NCBI GenBank assembly: GCA_035293845.1
Contig: DATGMB010000146.1
Coordinates: 1 to 16,007 of the forward strand
DNA from: DATGMB01 sp035293845
GTDB lineage: Bacteria; Acidobacteriota; Terriglobia; Bryobacterales; Bryobacteraceae
Length of the DNA stretch: 16,007 bases
Reading direction: 5' to 3'
Below the pieces are notes generated by a model. It did not search any database and was not told where the DNA came from. It worked only from the letters and a program-made list of their open reading frames with translations. The translations under genes and the position numbers were made by a program. Shown here piece by piece: positions 1-7,425 of this stretch (positions within the stretch are counted from its first letter, which is position 1; the number at the start of each line of letters is the position of its first letter).

Positions 1-2510
1 GCTTCCGCCGCCGGCCTCGCCAGGTGCAGCGCTTCGGCCAGCCCGCGCCACTTGCGCCGCACCAGCTCGATCAGGTTCAGCACGATGGCCAGGGCCAGCA
101 GTCCCGGCCACAGGTTCATGGTCGCGCGGATGCTCCGGCCGCCGGCATCGAAGACGGCCTTGGGCGCGGGATTGAAGTGCCCGCCGGTCGCCGTGGCGAT
201 GCGCCGCAGCAGCGCCTCGCTGTTGCCATACTCCATCATTTCGTCTTCCTGCCGGAAGAACCCGATCTCGGGGAAGGCCCGTGAATCCGCCACCGGCCGC
301 ACGCGGAAAAGTCCCTGATTGCTGCCAATGGCGAGACGCCCGCGGTAGTGCCCGGCCGCCACCTTGCTCACCTCGAGCGGCGCCTGGAATCCGTTCGGCC
401 CCATCGCAAAGATCTCGGGCGCGGCGGCCGGCTCCTCGACGGCCCGCGAGAGCCGGTAATCGACAACGAGTTCATTCGACGCCCGGTCGAAATCCGCGGT
501 GGTTTCCGTTTGCGGCGCGTGCGGCAGCAGATCGCGGAACAGGTTGGCCCAGAAGCGGTCGAAGCCCGGCCACGTCACCCAGTTCACCGCCCAGCGGTTC
601 TTCGCGTCGGACGTAAACACCGCCGCCCGCCCCAGCCCGTACTGCCAGCGCACCAGCAGCGGATCGGTGCGGTCCGCTTCCAGGATCGTGTCCGCGGTCG
701 GCCGTGCTTCGAAGCGCACGTAGCCGCGCAGCGCGGGCGCGTTCTCGATTTCCACGCCATCCAGGATTTCGGCCTGCTTCGCGACTTTGGGCTTGATCGA
801 TTTTTCCACCGCGGTGTTGCCGGTGTGCTCCTCCACGTCGCGCAGCAGGATCTGCTCGAGGCCCTGCGGATCGTTCAGGAAATACGATTTCCCCTCCGCC
901 GAATTCGCGACCTTTTCGAGGAACGCGCGGTTCACATCCTGCCCCAGCCCGACGGTCGAAATCGTCACGTGGTTCGCCACTGCCTCGCGCGCCAGCGCCA
1001 TGCTGTCGCCCTCCTCGGAGATGCCGTCCGTGAGCAGCACAATATGCTTGTACACCGCCTGCACCGGCAGGATGCGCTGAAATGCCTCGGTCAGCGCCGG
1101 CGCAATCTGCGTGCCGCCATCGGGCGTGATGCCGGAAATCAGGCGCTTGATCGATGCGCGGTCGTCCGCTTTGCGGATCGGCACCGCCCATTGGAACGAG
1201 TTGTCGAAGATCAAAACTCCCACGCTGTCGATCGGCCGCAGGTTATCCACCACTCCGATCGCCGCCAGGCGCGCCAGCTCGATCTTGCGGCCCTCCATCG
1301 AGGAGGACTTGTCGATGATCAGCACCACCGCCGTGCCTTCCGGCGAGCGCGGCGGCGCCAGCTTGGCCGGCAGCGTCCGTTCGAGCGGATCCTCCTCCTG
1401 CCCGCGCTTGTCGACGTAAACATTGCGCTCGCCCGCGATCCAGACCAGCCCGCCGCCCTGCTTGACGAAATCCTCGAGCGCGGCCTTCCGCGGTGCCGGA
1501 ATCATCTCCATGTTCCAGTTGTTGATTACGATGAGCTGGTAGTTTTCGAGCTTTTCCGGCACGCCCTCCGGCGCGCGCTCGACCTCGAACTGGTTGGCCT
1601 CGAGCGTGCGCACCAGGTGCTCCTCACTCGCCGCCGGATCGCGCGAAACCAGCAGCGCGCGCGGCCCGCGCAGCGTTACGGCGTCCTCGAAGCGGGCCTC
1701 GCCCAAGCCCTCCGCCGAGATCTTTCCGGCCAATCCGATCGCCCCCACCGAATTGACGCTGGCCTGCAGGCGCAGATGATTCTCCCCCGCCGCGAGATTC
1801 ACGTGGTTGACGCCGATCGACTTGCCCTCGGCGCTGATTTCGACCGTCGCGTTCGCCGCTCGCGGCGCCGAAAGCGTCACCTCGATCGGAAACTTCTCGC
1901 CGCTGAACACCTGCCCCGGATAGCCTACCGACTCCAGCAGCAGCCCCGGCTTGGGCCGCCCCGCGAGCGCGACCGTATCGATCGGGATGTGCAACCGCTG
2001 CGCCTGCCAGACAGCGCGCGAGACGCTGCCCAGGTTTTCGTTGCCGTCCGATACGAGCAGCAGCCGCGGCACCATTCCCGGCGGCATCGCCGCCACGCCG
2101 TCGCGGATCGCGGCTTCCAGGTCCGTGGCGTGTCCGGCCGCGCCCGCCGTGTGGCGGAGCGCCCATTTGCCCTTCGGCCGCTCATCCGGCGCCGTCATCC
2201 GGGTGGCGCGCGCGAACGGGATCACCCGCACCCAGTTGCTGCCGCGGGCGCGCTCCAGGCCGTTGGCAAAAACCGATTCCGTGGCGAGATCCCGAGGCGA
2301 GATGCTGGCCGAAGTATCCGCGAGCATCGCCACCGCGACCTTGCCTTCATAAACCGTGATCCGCGGCTCCGCCAGCGCCAGCGCCACGCACAGGAACGCT
2401 CCGGCCTTCAGCAGCATCGCTCCGCGACGCCCCTCGCGGCGGTATTCCCACGCTGCCCACGCCACCGGCAGGAGCGCGAGCAGCAAAGCCCATGGATGTC
2501 CGAACGTCAT
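1..2510 (-). CDS. Membrane protein with two VWA domains and a glutamine-amidotransferase-like domain (3' end outside window)
   Basis: The frame is open from an ATG at 2510 to the window edge, so about 836 residues are visible and the C-terminus is missing. Hydrophobic segments lie near residues 6-20 and 31-47, with another near 799-817. A first VWA-like domain has the MIDAS motif D65-T-S67-A-S69. Around residues 300-365 is a segment like the class I glutamine amidotransferase fold (hydrophobic strand ending NNWNME, then KQGGGLVWIAG) with no visible nucleophilic Cys, so it is probably structural. A second VWA domain carries D400-K-S402-S-S404. This architecture is common beside MoxR ATPases and probably serves envelope complex assembly (inference). 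The start overlaps the stop of the upstream BatA gene as ATGA, and GGAGG lies 7 nt before the ATG. Family assignment is firm; function is unknown. Confidence 0.9.
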   Translation of the reverse strand, partial: MTFGHPWALLLALLPVAWAAWEYRREGRRGAMLLKAGAFLCVALALAEPRITVYEGKVAVAMLADTSASISPRDLATESVFANGLERARGSNWVRVIPFARATRMTAPDERPKGKWALRHTAGAAGHATDLEAAIRDGVAAMPPGMVPRLLLVSDGNENLGSVSRAVWQAQRLHIPIDTVALAGRPKPGLLLESVGYPGQVFSGEKFPIEVTLSAPRAANATVEISAEGKSIGVNHVNLAAGENHLRLQASVNSVGAIGLAGKISAEGLGEARFEDAVTLRGPRALLVSRDPAASEEHLVRTLEANQFEVERAPEGVPEKLENYQLIVINNWNMEMIPAPRKAALEDFVKQGGGLVWIAGERNVYVDKRGQEEDPLERTLPAKLAPPRSPEGTAVVLIIDKSSSMEGRKIELARLAAIGVVDNLRPIDSVGVLIFDNSFQWAVPIRKADDRASIKRLISGITPDGGTQIAPALTEAFQRILPVQAVYKHIVLLTDGISEEGDSMALAREAVANHVTISTVGLGQDVNRAFLEKVANSAEGKSYFLNDPQGLEQILLRDVEEHTGNTAVEKSIKPKVAKQAEILDGVEIENAPALRGYVRFEARPTADTILEADRTDPLLVRWQYGLGRAAVFTSDAKNRWAVNWVTWPGFDRFWANLFRDLLPHAPQTETTADFDRASNELVVDYRLSRAVEEPAAAPEIFAMGPNGFQAPLEVSKVAAGHYRGRLAIGSNQGLFRVRPVADSRAFPEIGFFRQEDEMMEYGNSEALLRRIATATGGHFNPAPKAVFDAGGRSIRATMNLWPGLLALAIVLNLIELVRRKWRGLAEALHLARPAAE

Positions 2511-4438
2511 CGCCGTGCCTCCGCCGCCCGGCGCCGCACGGCTACGCGGGCCGGCATCGCGAAAAACGCCCGCCGCCGCGTGCGGCCGTAGAGCAGCCAT
2601 TCCGCGAGCAGTCCCGCCGCGCCCAGAATAGCCAGCAACGGCCAGAGGTCGCTCGAAGCATCGGCCGCCACCCGCCAGTGCGGGATGCCTTTGGCCGCCT
2701 CCGCCGGCGGCTGCCAGCGGACGTCCCAGAGCTGCGGCAGCGTGAGCGAGTGGACGTACTCGCGGTCGCCCGCCACCACCCGCACCACCCCGGGGACACC
2801 GGCGAAGAAGTCCAGCGTGCGGTCCCGCAGCGTGAACGGAAGCGCCGCCCCGTTCTCATCCATCACCTTTACCTGGCTTTCGGCCACGTCCTCGTCGATC
2901 GCCTGCCGGACGGTCCCTACGCTGCCGCCGCTGATCTCCCATCGCCGGAAGATCTCGGGCGAAAGCCAGCGCAGCAGGTTGGCGAACAGCAGCGGAGTCG
3001 TCAATTCGTAGCGCAGCGCGGAGAGCGCCGGATGGAAGCCGAACACCACGATCCTGGGATGTGCGCTACGAGCCGCGATCACCGGACCGGCGTCCACTGA
3101 GCCGATCGCTTCGTCATCGCCCGCCACCTGGAACACGCTCGCCTTTTCCAGCTTGAAATCCCTGGCGCGCAGCCCCGCCGACGCCGGATGCGCCGCATTC
3201 CAGTCATGAAATGCCGCGTCCGTGACCGTCTTGCGCACGGGAATCGGCGAGCCCTCGGCCGCCGGGTCGATCCAGATGGAATCCGCCGCCGGCCGCTGCG
3301 GCGGAGTGAAGCGGTCTAGCACCACCAGGCCGCGATCATCGGGCCGGTAGGCCTCGGGCTTGCGGTAGATGGCGTTGACGCGCGGGGCCGCGCTCAGCAC
3401 CGGCTGCAGCAGCTCCGGCTGATTCGAATAGACCGTCACCGTGAGGACGGGCTGGGCGGGCAATTCCATCTCGGCCTGATCGTCGGCGGGGAAGGCATCG
3501 TGCGGCGTGAGCGTCACGCCCAGCACGCCCGCCGCGCGCGTGCGGTAGGCGAAGGTCGCCTCCTTCACCGCGCCCGGCGCAAGCGTGAACTGCTGCGTTC
3601 CGGCGGCGACCCGCCCGGATTTCCCCGGTGGCCCGAAATCGAGCGATAGCGTCAAATCGCGGGGCTGCAAGCCGTAATTCCGCGCTTCGATGTAGATTTC
3701 CCAAAGGTCCGGGTCGGAGGCCGAGCGCCGCATCCCGATCTTCCGCAGACCGGCATTTTCGATCGCGCCCGGCACCTCGATCACGCGCAGATTGTGCGGC
3801 GGCGCCGTCCGCGTGTCGTTCTGCACCGTGCGGCCCGCTCCCACGTACACGATTTCGCCCGCGCGCCCTCCGGCCTCGGCCTGGATGTGCCGGGCGAACG
3901 CCAGGGCCTGGTCCAGATTGAGCGCGGTCGCGCCGGGTTCCGAAGCGTCGATCGCGTCCTCCACTTTGCGCCGGTCCGGCTCGAAACCGGTCGCCGGCGT
4001 CGTCAGCCCGTCCGCCCGCACCAGCAGGACGCGGTCGCGCGCCGGCAGCGCATGCAGGTAGCGCCGCGCGCGGTCCTTCGCCTGATCGAGCAGCTTGCGG
4101 CCGGCCGGCGCGCCCGCCGGATGCGCCCCCATCCATGCCGAAACGTCCAGAATGAGCACGTGATCGAGCCCCGCCTGCGCGCGCGACCCCAGCCGGAGCT
4201 GCGCGATCGCGAGCACCAGCAGCGCCATACTGACCAGTTGCAGGATGAGCGACCACGGCTGGCTGATGTGCCGCCTCCTCGCCGCCGCCGCCGGCTGCTC
4301 CGCCGAAACCCAAAAGCGCAGCGTGGACACCACCTGGCGCCGCCGTGACCGGTCCAGTAAATAGAGCGCGAGCGCGAGCGCCGAAATCGACCCGAACACC
4401 GCCAGGAACTGGAATAGCGAAAGATTCAGGAGATGCAC
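2507..4438 (-). CDS. BatA-type membrane protein with a degenerate VWA domain
   Basis: The product has 643 residues. Two N-terminal membrane segments (about 8-28 and 62-82) flank a basic stretch ending QVVSTLRFWV, the signature of the BatA N-terminal domain. A VWA-like domain follows, but its metal site reads D98-V-S100-A-W102-M, so the third MIDAS serine is missing and metal binding may be weak or lost. A long extracytoplasmic beta-rich middle part leads to a last membrane helix near 598-617 and a basic tail. The start is GTG, chosen because GGAGGG lies 4 nt upstream and the protein then begins MHLLNLSLFQFLAVFG, as in the family. It overlaps the downstream VWA gene by 4 bp, suggesting coupled translation. 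It probably partners the MoxR and DUF58 proteins in a membrane complex (inference). Confidence 0.9.
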   Translation of the reverse strand: MHLLNLSLFQFLAVFGSISALALALYLLDRSRRRQVVSTLRFWVSAEQPAAAARRRHISQPWSLILQLVSMALLVLAIAQLRLGSRAQAGLDHVLILDVSAWMGAHPAGAPAGRKLLDQAKDRARRYLHALPARDRVLLVRADGLTTPATGFEPDRRKVEDAIDASEPGATALNLDQALAFARHIQAEAGGRAGEIVYVGAGRTVQNDTRTAPPHNLRVIEVPGAIENAGLRKIGMRRSASDPDLWEIYIEARNYGLQPRDLTLSLDFGPPGKSGRVAAGTQQFTLAPGAVKEATFAYRTRAAGVLGVTLTPHDAFPADDQAEMELPAQPVLTVTVYSNQPELLQPVLSAAPRVNAIYRKPEAYRPDDRGLVVLDRFTPPQRPAADSIWIDPAAEGSPIPVRKTVTDAAFHDWNAAHPASAGLRARDFKLEKASVFQVAGDDEAIGSVDAGPVIAARSAHPRIVVFGFHPALSALRYELTTPLLFANLLRWLSPEIFRRWEISGGSVGTVRQAIDEDVAESQVKVMDENGAALPFTLRDRTLDFFAGVPGVVRVVAGDREYVHSLTLPQLWDVRWQPPAEAAKGIPHWRVAADASSDLWPLLAILGAAGLLAEWLLYGRTRRRAFFAMPARVAVRRRAAEARR

Positions 4439-4530
4439 GATGCCCTCCGCGGGCTCCGAATCCGCGGCGCTCTCACAACCTCATGGAGTGCCGCCCGGCC
4501 GCAAACCATCCCCCCGCCGTTCCCGCCTTT

Positions 4531-4554
4531 TCCCGGCGCCTCGGCGTCTCGGCG
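4531..4554 (-). repeat. Three tandem imperfect 8-bp units in the DUF58-BatA gap
   Basis: Read on the minus strand the 127-bp gap contains CGCCGAGA, CGCCGAGG and CGCCGGGA in direct succession, preceded by TTTCAC and followed by an A-run and more GGCGG/GGGAACGG-like sequence up to about 4514. From memory, similar runs of CGCCGAG(A/G) units occur between genes in several GC-rich soil bacteria. No coding frame or terminator is evident in this gap. Confidence 0.5.
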
Positions 4555-4565
4555 GTGAAACCCCC

Positions 4566-5450
4566 TCACGCGATCCCCCTCGCCCGGATCAGCTCGCCGA
4601 ACACCACATCCTCCAGGGGCTGCGACGTGCAGATCCCCGCGTAGCGGCCGCCGCTGCGAAGGGCCATGGTCTGGATGCCGGCCGCGTATTCGTCGAAGGC
4701 GCGGGTGTAGCGCTCGCGGGCGGCGTCGTCGAAGTCGAGTTTGAGCGACGCCCCGGTTTCAGCGTCGCGCAGCTCCAACTCGCCCGTCCACGGCGGCGTG
4801 CGGTCCTCTTCCGACCAGAGCTGTAGCAGCATCAGCTCGTGGCCGAAATCGGTCAGATACTGCAGCGCCCGCTCGCAGCCCTGATCGTCCAGAAAGTCGC
4901 CGATGATGATCAGCAGCCCGCGCTGCGAATAGCTCCCGATGAACTCCCGCACCACCGCCTGATAATCGCTCGCGCCGCCGGAGGGCAGCGCCGCCAGCGC
5001 ATCCATCACGGCGCCGAAGCGGTGCCGGCCCCCGGTCGAGAAGATGCGCTGGCTCAGGCGCGAGGCGAAGCCATGCAGCTCCATGCTGTCGAGCCGCACC
5101 AGCCCGATGTAGCACAGCGTCGCGGCGAGTTTCCGGGCAAAGTCGAACTTCTGCCCGCCGTGGGCCAGCATGGAGTCGCTGAAATCGATCAGCATCCGCA
5201 CGGGCACGCGGGGCTCAACCTGGAACATCTTCAAAAACAGCTTTTCCAGCCGCAGGTATGCCCGCCAGTTCACGGCACGAAGATCGTCGCCGTGGTGAAA
5301 ATTACGGTGATCGAGAAACTCCTGGCCGGCGCCGGGGAATCGCGAGCGGTTGTGCCCGCCCACCAGCCCGGCAAACGACTTCTGCCAGTGGATGGTCAGC
5401 CGCTCCAGCTTCTCCAGAAATTCGCGGTCCAGCAGCGGTCCCGACGCCAT
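4566..5450 (-). CDS. DUF58 domain protein (VWA-like, MoxR-associated)
   Basis: The product has 294 residues. The DUF58 hallmark is at residues 53-76: HGDDLRAVNWRAYLRLEKLF followed by LKMF. Directly after it a VWA-type metal site reads D89-F-S91-D-S93. No membrane segment is visible, so this is the short cytoplasmic form of the family. The ATG at 5450 follows the moxR stop by 7 bp, and its Shine-Dalgarno AAGGA overlaps that TAA, which argues for translational coupling. DUF58 proteins are nearly always encoded beside MoxR ATPases and are thought to be their partners or targets. The exact molecular role is unknown. Confidence 0.93.
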   Translation of the reverse strand: MASGPLLDREFLEKLERLTIHWQKSFAGLVGGHNRSRFPGAGQEFLDHRNFHHGDDLRAVNWRAYLRLEKLFLKMFQVEPRVPVRMLIDFSDSMLAHGGQKFDFARKLAATLCYIGLVRLDSMELHGFASRLSQRIFSTGGRHRFGAVMDALAALPSGGASDYQAVVREFIGSYSQRGLLIIIGDFLDDQGCERALQYLTDFGHELMLLQLWSEEDRTPPWTGELELRDAETGASLKLDFDDAARERYTRAFDEYAAGIQTMALRSGGRYAGICTSQPLEDVVFGELIRARGIA

Positions 5451-5457
5451 ACCGTCC

Positions 5458-6453
5458 TTACGCCACCGATGCCTGTGCCGTTACACCTTTAATGATTGCC
5501 TGGAGAATGGTTTCCGGGGTTTGTCCGTCGGCGTGCGCATCGAAATTCAGGATGATGCGGTGCCGGAGCACGGCCGGCGCCACCTTTTGCACGTCCTCGA
5601 TGGCCAGGTGGAAACGCCCGCGCATCAGCGCGTGGCAGCGCCCGCATTCGACCAGCGCCTGCGCTCCACGCGGCGAACTGCCGTAGCGCACGTACTTGCG
5701 CGCCAGTTCGTGGGCCTCCGCCTGCTCCGGTTGCGTGGCCATCACAAGCTGGATCGCGTACTCCTGAACGTGCGGCGCCACCAGCACCTGCCGGCAGACG
5801 TCGCGCACTTCGAGGATCGCATCGCGATCCATCACCGGTACCGGCGTCTCTTCCTCGCGCTGAATGGTGCGCTCGACGATGCGGCTCAACTCCTCCCGGT
5901 TGGGATAGGTGACCAGGATTTTCATAAGAAACCGGTCGAGCTGCGCCTCGGGCAGCGGATACGTGCCCTCCATCTCGATCGGATTCTGCGTTGCCATCAC
6001 CAGGAACGGTTTCTCCAGTTCATGCGTGATGGTTCCGCTGGTCACGGTGCGCTCCTGCATGGCTTCGAGGAGCGCCGATTGTGTTTTGGGCGTGGCGCGG
6101 TTGATCTCATCGGCCAGCACCAGGTGGGCGAAGATCGGGCCCGGCTGGAAGCGCAGGCCTTTGCCGCCGCGGTCGTCCGTTTCGATCACCATGCTCCCCA
6201 CGATGTCGGCGGGCATCAGATCCGGGGTGAACTGAATGCGCGAGTATTTCAGTTGCAGCGTGCGGGACAGCGTGCGGAGCAGGGTCGTCTTGCCCAACCC
6301 TGGCACGCCTTCGAGCAGCACGTGGCCGGAGGCGAGCAGGCAGATCAGCACGCCCTCGACGACGTCATCCTGCCCGACGATCACTTTGGCGATTTCCCGG
6401 CGCACCGCATTCAGCCGGTCGACCGCAAGTTGGAGCTTGGCTTCGGATTCCAC
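5458..6453 (-). CDS. moxR: MoxR-family AAA+ ATPase
   Basis: The product has 331 residues, normal for the family. Visible motifs are Walker A GVPGLGKT (49-56), Walker B LVLADEIN (111-118, D115/E116), the MoxR signature and sensor region ATQNPIEMEGTYPLPEAQLD (154-173), and the following R174. MoxR proteins are hexameric ATP-driven chaperones that act with VWA-domain partners, here the three downstream genes. The start is a GTG at 6453. It is the first usable start after an in-frame TAA, and it gives the expected N-terminus leading to VIVGQDDVVEG. No good Shine-Dalgarno sequence precedes it, and an ATG-TAA pair lies in frame just upstream. A weak promoter candidate on the minus strand (TTGGCG, 18 nt, TCTTAT) sits within about 6486-6515. 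This gene is the likely operon head. Confidence 0.95.
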   Translation of the reverse strand: MESEAKLQLAVDRLNAVRREIAKVIVGQDDVVEGVLICLLASGHVLLEGVPGLGKTTLLRTLSRTLQLKYSRIQFTPDLMPADIVGSMVIETDDRGGKGLRFQPGPIFAHLVLADEINRATPKTQSALLEAMQERTVTSGTITHELEKPFLVMATQNPIEMEGTYPLPEAQLDRFLMKILVTYPNREELSRIVERTIQREEETPVPVMDRDAILEVRDVCRQVLVAPHVQEYAIQLVMATQPEQAEAHELARKYVRYGSSPRGAQALVECGRCHALMRGRFHLAIEDVQKVAPAVLRHRIILNFDAHADGQTPETILQAIIKGVTAQASVA

Positions 6454-6511
6454 GTTTTACATTCTATTGCAAGTGGTACGCCGATAAGAGTCACCGCACA
6501 AACGATCCGCC

Positions 6512-6556
6512 AAAAACAGGAATGCCCACGAACCCTTGTGAGGATTCGTGGGCATT
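6512..6556 (-). terminator. Intrinsic terminator of the small membrane-protein gene
   Basis: A perfect 12-bp inverted repeat (AATGCCCACGAA at 6521-6532 and its complement at 6545-6556) encloses 12 nt that can add three more pairs after one mismatch, leaving a TGTG loop. Reading the minus strand, CCTG and then five Ts follow the stem (6512-6516). This lies 26 bp past the stop of the gene at 6582-7016 and before the moxR start, so it should separate the two transcripts. No T-run follows it on the plus strand. Confidence 0.7.
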
Positions 6557-6581
6557 GAGTGTGAATTCGCGACTGAAACTC

Positions 6582-7016
6582 TCAGGCTTCGACCGGCAAG
6601 CCGGCGCGTTCGCCGAGGCGCCCCGCCAAAATCGTCATCACCGACGCCATTTCGCTCAGCGCCCGGCGCGCCTGCTCCGGCGCCGCCGTCTTCGTCACCG
6701 CGTACCATAACCGCATGGCTTTGTAATCCCAGACGAGCAGCTTCTCTTCGAAGCTCTCCAGCTTCACAGCCGAGGCATGCCGCACCAAGTACGTCAGCAC
6801 CTCGAAATCGCGCTGCAGCACGGCATGGATGCCGTCGAGATGATCGTCTTTCTCCAGCCGTTCCCGCGCTTCGGCACAGCCGAACGTCCCTTGAACGCCA
6901 GCGGTCAGATTGTTTGCCTGCTCCCCGTGAGTGCGAAGCAGCAGGATGCAGCTGAAGCGAAACCAATACGCCAGCAGCGCTGAGCAAACCACGATAACGA
7001 AAACGCTTGCAAACAT
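6582..7016 (-). CDS. Small membrane-anchored hypothetical protein
   Basis: The product has 144 residues and I do not recognise its family. Residues 1-27 form one hydrophobic segment, so the protein is probably anchored with the rest as a soluble, mainly helical domain. That domain is rich in charged residues (REERLEKDD-like, LVRHASAVKLESFEEKLLVWDYKAMRLWY) and ends LGERAGLPVEA. The ATG at 7016 lacks a clear Shine-Dalgarno sequence, and the upstream DNA is AT-rich. It ends 26 bp before an intrinsic terminator, so it is probably a single-gene transcript. Support comes from the continuous frame, the sensible N-terminal helix and the matching terminator. The start is less sure than the frame. Confidence 0.65.
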   Translation of the reverse strand: MFASVFVIVVCSALLAYWFRFSCILLLRTHGEQANNLTAGVQGTFGCAEARERLEKDDHLDGIHAVLQRDFEVLTYLVRHASAVKLESFEEKLLVWDYKAMRLWYAVTKTAAPEQARRALSEMASVMTILAGRLGERAGLPVEA

Positions 7017-7262
7017 GTTGTGTCGAACTGTACTTGTACTAGTCCAGCCAGGACAAGTTTAGCACCAGCAGCAGTACCATTCAAGAACTTTGTTTCAGAT
7101 TTTTTGCTCAATTTTTACACCGGCAATTACCCTAAAAGACCGCGGCCGGAGTCCTGTTTGGCGCTCCTAAAGCCTTACGGAAGCGCATGCATATGGCTCT
7201 TGGCCTCGCCGGTGGGTGCGCTTGGGAAATAGATCGAAATGTCCATTGCCGCTCAAACAAAA

Positions 7263-7271
7263 TGATATAGT
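7263..7271 (+). promoter_or_regulatory. Candidate extended -10 promoter element
   Basis: TGATATAGT matches the extended -10 pattern TGnTATAAT with one mismatch. The nearest -35-like hexamer (TTGCCG at 7246-7251) is spaced only 14 bp away, so recognition would rely on the extended -10. Transcription would begin near 7278, at the base of the hairpin at 7279-7306. No plus-strand gene follows, so the product would be a small RNA or an antisense transcript. Confidence 0.3.
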
Positions 7272-7278
7272 ACGCGTG

Positions 7279-7306
7279 GCCGGGGAGGCCAAGCGGCATC
7301 CCCGGC
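7279..7306 (+). other. Strong hairpin in the gene-free interval, possible small RNA 5' end
   Basis: GCCGGGGA (7279-7286) pairs perfectly with TCCCCGGC (7299-7306). After a G/A mismatch, three more pairs close an AAGC tetraloop. Five further pairs (AGTAC at 7269-7273 with GTACT at 7309-7313) are possible beyond an internal loop. No U-run follows on either strand, so it does not look like a terminator. It does not resemble a tRNA. Confidence 0.35.
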
Positions 7307-7425
7307 GTGTACTTCTTGACCGGCGAGGTCGATTTTGCCGCTGCGGCATGACAAAAAGGCCAAGTTTCCGCGCGGCGACGTGCCGCCGATCCCTGACCTC
7401 CGACCTCTGGGTACTGGCTCCCCGG

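Larger units (their letters stand above)
7017..7425. other. Gene-free interval between the small membrane gene and the oxidoreductase gene
   Basis: No convincing coding region is found in these 409 bp. The left part (about 7017-7140) is clearly richer in A+T than the rest of the window and contains, on the minus strand, a tandem AGTACA-AGTACA element near 7030-7041. A short inverted repeat GCGCT/AGCGC flanks 7161-7186. The right part carries a possible plus-strand extended -10 and a strong hairpin, described separately. Short stretches read like protein in different plus-strand frames between 7280 and 7410 but are broken by stops and frame changes. Confidence 0.6.

Noticed and set aside
348..2591. 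Long plus-strand open frame of 747 codons
   Set aside because: It is the antisense shadow of the VWA membrane protein. The translation is Arg/His-rich without any family motif, whereas the minus strand gives clear domains.
5350..6558. Plus-strand open frame of 402 codons opposite moxR
   Set aside because: The minus strand carries Walker A, Walker B and all MoxR signatures. The plus translation has no recognisable motif.
6905..7111. Minus-strand 68-codon frame starting in the AT-rich island
   Set aside because: It overlaps the start of the gene at 6582-7016 in another frame and shows no recognisable motif.
7280..7410. Protein-like stretches on the plus strand (for example GIPGVYFLTGEVDF and KFPRGDVPPIPDL)
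   Set aside because: They lie in different frames separated by a stop and have no usable start. A decayed gene fragment is possible but cannot be supported from this window alone.
7017..7425. Possible tRNA or riboswitch in the gene-free interval
   Set aside because: No cloverleaf or known aptamer pattern could be found by eye; only isolated hairpins are present.
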